Translations under genes and position numbers: made by a program
In this document: positions 23,222-25,912 of the stretch, piece by piece
How positions within the stretch are numbered: the stretch's first letter is position 1
How the letters are laid out: the number at the start of each line of letters is the position of its first letter
NCBI GenBank assembly: GCA_002314805.1
Contig: DCHJ01000067.1
Coordinates: forward strand, 1 to 25,912
Reading direction: 5' to 3'
Source of the DNA: Lachnospiraceae bacterium UBA1755
GTDB taxonomy: Bacteria; Bacillota; Clostridia; Lachnospirales; Lachnospiraceae
DNA length: 25,912 bases
The notes under the pieces: generated by a model
Seen by the model: the letters and a program-made list of their open reading frames with translations, nothing else
Told to the model about the DNA's origin: nothing
Database searches by the model: none

Positions 23222-23351
23222 AGAAGACTGTTAAGAAAGCTGCTCAAGCTGTAACGGCAGCAGAGAACAGGGCAGGTGTAATACTTACAGGATGAAGGAC
23301 ATCACGGAGTCCGGAATCAGGTCACGTTAAGTGACAGAAGGAGGGCGTCAT

Positions 23352-24989
23352 ATGTATATTGACAACATGATCGCAATGGGTAATACATCGGATGGGAGGC
23401 AGATCAGCATCCTTCCGGGGATGGCCAACAGGCACGGGCTTATCGCCGGAGCGACCGGAACAGGTAAGACCACTACGCTCAAAACAATGGCCGAGTCTTT
23501 TTCGGATGCAGGGGTTCCTGTTTTCCTTTCGGATGTCAAAGGTGATCTCGCAGGGATGTGTGTAAACGGGACAGGCAGGAGCTACCCGACCAGGTTCTGG
23601 GATATCTACGGAAAAAAGGGCATGCCTCTTCGCACCACGATCACTGAATTCGGTCCGCTGCTGATCTCGCGGGTGCTTGGCCTTAACCAGACTCAGACGG
23701 AAATACTTAATATTGTTTTTAAGATAGCTGATGATCAGGAGCTTCTGCTTATCGACCTGAAGGATCTGAAGGCAATGCTCAATTACTGCTCTGATAATGC
23801 AAAGGACTATAAAGCGGACTATGGGAATATTTCGTCCCAGTCGGTGGCGGCTATTATGCGTGCGCTTGTTTCACTGGAGGATAAGGGAGCAGACAGGTTT
23901 TTCGGAGAGCCGGCACTGGATATACATGATTTCTTCAGTACATCAGATGATGGACGGGGATACATCAATGTGCTTGCGGCCGACAGTCTCATCAATGACC
24001 CGACGGTTTATGCCACCTTCCTGCTGTGGCTTCTGGGTGAGCTTTTCGAGGTGCTGCCTGAAGTGGGAGATCCGGAAAAGCCGAAGATGGTCTTCTTCTT
24101 CGACGAAGCGCACCTGCTGTTTGATGATGCACCCAAGGTACTGCTGCAGAAGATCGAGCAGGTAGTAAAGCTGATAAGATCCAAGGGAGTAGGTATCTAT
24201 TTCGTGACCCAGAATCCCCGTGATATCCCGGATGAAGTTCTGGCTCAGCTGGGAAACAAGATCCAGCATGCGCTGCGCGCATATACGCCTTCAGAACTGA
24301 AGGGAGTCAGGGCAGCGGCGGGATCTTTTCGTGTGAATCCTGATTTTGATACGGAAACTGCAATACAGAATCTCGGCACCGGCGAGGCAGTGGTCTCCTT
24401 TATTCAGGAAGACGGTTCGCCTGCTCAGGCTCAGATCGTTAAGATCATGTACCCGCAGTCCATGACCGGTCCTATCGAAGACAATCTGCGCGCTCAGATT
24501 ATTGCAATGGATGCAATAAGAGAAAAATACAGTGAGACGTTCGACAGGGATTCCGCATATGAATTCCTTCAGAGAAAGCTGCAGGAGGACGCCGAAGAAT
24601 TCAGAAAGGCGCAGGAGGAAAAACTGAAGGCGGCTGAGGAAGAGAAGGCAGAGAAGGAAAGAGAAAAGGCTGAGCAGATGGAAGCACGGGAGGAAGCGAG
24701 GACAGCCGAGAAGGAAGCCAGGGCTGAGGCAAAGGCAGCTGAAAAGGAAGCCAGAGAGGCCGCAAAGGAAGCGGAAAAGGCTGAAAAGGCGGCACAGAAG
24801 GAAGCAGAGAAACAGTCCATGGTCAAGAAGAGGGCAATAAAGAATGTGGGCAAGGCTGCCGCCAGCTCGGTAGGCCGTCAGCTCGGCAAATCCCTCGGAG
24901 GAGGCTTTGGATCGTTTGGTAAGACACTGGGAGGAAATATCGGAGCTTCACTTGGAAGAGGGATACTCGATACAATATTCAAGCTATGA
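23352..24989 (+). CDS. HerA-like/DUF853 ATPase with coiled-coil tail
   Basis: A 545-residue P-loop ATPase of the DUF853 (helicase HerA-like) family. Walker A is GATGTGKT (33-40) and Walker B is FFFDEAHLLF with Asp251-Glu252; FVTQNPRDIPDEVLAQLGNKIQHALRA is the diagnostic C-terminal arginine-finger region. HerA relatives pump or unwind DNA as hexamers; the role of DUF853 itself is not established. Residues about 410-486 are a long Glu/Ala/Lys coiled coil and the last 55 are Gly/Ser-rich and basic, ending in GASLGRGILDTIFKL. ATG 23352 has AAGGAGGG 6 bases upstream, preferred over a GTG at 23331. It overlaps the following phosphatase by four bases. Confidence 0.88.
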   Translation: MYIDNMIAMGNTSDGRQISILPGMANRHGLIAGATGTGKTTTLKTMAESFSDAGVPVFLSDVKGDLAGMCVNGTGRSYPTRFWDIYGKKGMPLRTTITEFGPLLISRVLGLNQTQTEILNIVFKIADDQELLLIDLKDLKAMLNYCSDNAKDYKADYGNISSQSVAAIMRALVSLEDKGADRFFGEPALDIHDFFSTSDDGRGYINVLAADSLINDPTVYATFLLWLLGELFEVLPEVGDPEKPKMVFFFDEAHLLFDDAPKVLLQKIEQVVKLIRSKGVGIYFVTQNPRDIPDEVLAQLGNKIQHALRAYTPSELKGVRAAAGSFRVNPDFDTETAIQNLGTGEAVVSFIQEDGSPAQAQIVKIMYPQSMTGPIEDNLRAQIIAMDAIREKYSETFDRDSAYEFLQRKLQEDAEEFRKAQEEKLKAAEEEKAEKEREKAEQMEAREEARTAEKEARAEAKAAEKEAREAAKEAEKAEKAAQKEAEKQSMVKKRAIKNVGKAAASSVGRQLGKSLGGGFGSFGKTLGGNIGASLGRGILDTIFKL

Positions 24990-25648
24990 TTAAGGCATGT
25001 ATTTTTGATCTGGACGGAACCATAATCAATACGCTGGAGTCTCTGCGTTATTCGGTGAGCGAGACCTTAAAACGGTTCGGGTATCCGGAGATCGATGAGC
25101 AGCACACGAAGGAATTTGTGGGTAACGGCGGCAGGAATCTTATAAGGCGTGCGCTGCAGCTCAATGGCTGCAGTGATCCCGGTACCCTTGAGCAGGCTGT
25201 TGCGGTCTACCGGGAGGTGTTCAGGGAAAACTGCACAAGGGATAATTATTCATATCCCGGGATGGAGGAGACACTCCGTAAGCTTAAGGGGCAGGGTATG
25301 AAGCTGGCAGTGATCTCCAACAAATCCCAGGAGAGAGCTGAGGACTGTATCAGGAAAGTATACGGGGACGGACTGTTTGATATGGTATGGGGAGAGCGCC
25401 CCGATATCCCCCTGAAACCGGATCCTGCCGGCATAATTATGCTTGCGCAGCAGCTGCATACAGCTCCGGGTGACTGCATGTATATAGGAGACGGAGATAC
25501 AGATATGCAGGCGGGTATCGCAGCCGGATGCATCACGGTAGGAGTTGCATGGGGCTACCGCCCGCCGGAGCTCCTTGGGCAGTATGGCCCCCATTACATG
25601 GTCACGCGACCGGTTGACCTTTTGACAGTTTTGAAGTATTATGTATGA
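24986..25648 (+). CDS. gph: Gph-like HAD phosphatase (phosphoglycolate phosphatase type)
   Basis: A 220-residue HAD phosphatase of the phosphoglycolate phosphatase group. Motif I is FDLDGTIINT (Asp8, Asp10), motif II the Ser in VISNK, motif III Lys in LKPDP, and motif IV GDGDTDMQ (168-175, Asp169 and Asp173). The cap is the small helical type typical of Gph. Phosphoglycolate arises from repair of oxidised 3' DNA ends, although many Gph-like enzymes act on other phosphates. The ATGA overlap with the DUF853 gene indicates translational coupling. The 3' end overlaps the putative pckA promoter. Confidence 0.85.
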   Translation: MIKACIFDLDGTIINTLESLRYSVSETLKRFGYPEIDEQHTKEFVGNGGRNLIRRALQLNGCSDPGTLEQAVAVYREVFRENCTRDNYSYPGMEETLRKLKGQGMKLAVISNKSQERAEDCIRKVYGDGLFDMVWGERPDIPLKPDPAGIIMLAQQLHTAPGDCMYIGDGDTDMQAGIAAGCITVGVAWGYRPPELLGQYGPHYMVTRPVDLLTVLKYYV

Positions 25649-25649
25649 T
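25622..25649 (+). promoter_or_regulatory. Promoter of pckA inside the 3' end of the phosphatase gene
   Basis: A perfect TTGACA (25622-25627), a 16-base spacer, and TATGAT (25644-25649). The leader to the ATG at 25734 would be about 78 bases. Its overlap with coding sequence keeps the two units very close. Confidence 0.6.
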
Positions 25650-25718
25650 GGCGGACAAGGTGGCTGTATTGATTGTACTGCAGCAGGTACAGTCGGTGCG
25701 GCTGTCGGTATCAAATAA
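25641..25718 (+). CDS. Possible 25-residue Gly-rich peptide (doubtful)
   Basis: ATG 25641 opens a 25-codon frame ending TAA 25716-25718, overlapping the phosphatase stop and lying in the pckA leader. The product begins MYDGGQGGC, has CIDC, and ends in a small-residue stretch (AAGTVGAAVGIK) that recalls glycine-zipper peptides. There is no good ribosome binding site, and the proposed pckA transcript would start after its ATG, so only read-through mRNA could encode it. Confidence 0.2.
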   Translation: MYDGGQGGCIDCTAAGTVGAAVGIK

Positions 25719-25733
25719 AGAAAGGCGAAAAAA

Positions 25734-25912
25734 ATGTCACAGATCGATTTAACAAAGTATGGTATTACAGGAACAACAGAAATAGTTCGTAACCCTTCAT
25801 ATGATTTCCTTTTTGCAGAGGAGACAAAGCCTGAACTTACAGGTTTTGATAAGGGTCAGGTAAGTGAGCTTGGTGCAGTTAATGTTATGACAGGTATCTA
25901 CACAGGACGTTC
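25734..25912 (+). CDS. pckA: Phosphoenolpyruvate carboxykinase (ATP), N-terminal part, cut by window edge
   Basis: The first 59 codons of PckA, starting at ATG 25734 with AAAGG about 9 bases upstream. The N terminus SQIDLTKYGITGTTEIVRNP, then AEETKPELTGFDKGQVSELG and VNVMTGIYTGR match the clostridial ATP-dependent enzyme, which interconverts oxaloacetate and PEP. In such fermenters it often runs toward oxaloacetate, making ATP. The codons use a narrower, more biased set than the neighbouring genes, as expected for a highly expressed gene. Most of the catalytic domain lies outside the window. Confidence 0.92.
   Translation, partial: MSQIDLTKYGITGTTEIVRNPSYDFLFAEETKPELTGFDKGQVSELGAVNVMTGIYTGR

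Noticed and set aside
23321..23335. Small inverted repeat GTCAC-GTTAA-GTGAC before the DUF853 gene as an operator or terminator
   Set aside because: Only five base pairs, no U-tract and no promoter beside it; within chance expectation.

Overview
The window looks like a chromosomal segment of a Gram-positive anaerobe of the class Clostridia, most like a Lachnospiraceae member. This is inferred from strong AGGAGG-type ribosome binding sites, the mid-range base composition, and the style of the housekeeping genes (clostridial-type ATP-dependent PEP carboxykinase, LigA, cold-shock protein, TrpRS), together with a clostridial 2-enoate-reductase-type flavoenzyme. Every confident gene is on the + strand. 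I saw no rRNA, tRNA, CRISPR array, transposase or phage module; the only accessory-type gene is the tail of a RhuM-family protein at the left edge.

Region 1 (3-230) is that 3' remnant of a RhuM-family gene. Region 2 (363-10584) is a catabolic-looking locus. It holds a PIG-L/LmbE deacetylase; then, behind a strong extended -10 promoter, a metal-site-degenerate M24 'pita-bread' protein, an arginine-deiminase/amidinotransferase-fold hydrolase, a complete LivJHMGF-type ABC importer and a BtpA/SgcQ TIM-barrel protein. A PfkB sugar kinase translationally coupled to an AllA-like (ureidoglycolate lyase) cupin follows. Several of these families act on C-N bonds of guanidino, ureido or acyl-amino compounds, so my reading (inference) is import and breakdown of a small nitrogen-rich, possibly sugar-linked compound. 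I know of no described pathway with this set.

Region 3 (about 10800-16960) holds a PutP-type Na+/proline symporter, the two subunits of aconitase X (AcnX, the cis-3-hydroxy-L-proline dehydratase family) and a 2-enoate-reductase-type flavin/Fe-S enzyme. A simple model is uptake of a proline-like hydroxy acid, dehydration by AcnX and reduction of the resulting C=C (or its imine tautomer) by the flavoenzyme. putP and acnX each lie just behind a terminator-like element followed at once by a promoter. putP would also have a leader of roughly 290 nt and sits beside a perfect 30-bp palindrome.

Region 4 (about 17300-25912) is mostly housekeeping: trpS, an RluF-type pseudouridine synthase overlapping ligA, a cold-shock gene with clear promoter and terminator, a HAD phosphatase, a lysine/alanine-rich histone-H1-like protein with a 39-bp tandem repeat and an apparently frameshifted tail, a HerA-like/DUF853 ATPase coupled to a Gph-like HAD phosphatase, and the start of pckA, cut by the right edge. 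The longer gaps (10585-11166, 14581-14899, 16961-17636, 21726-21997) hold structured or repeated DNA and short coding-like remnants.
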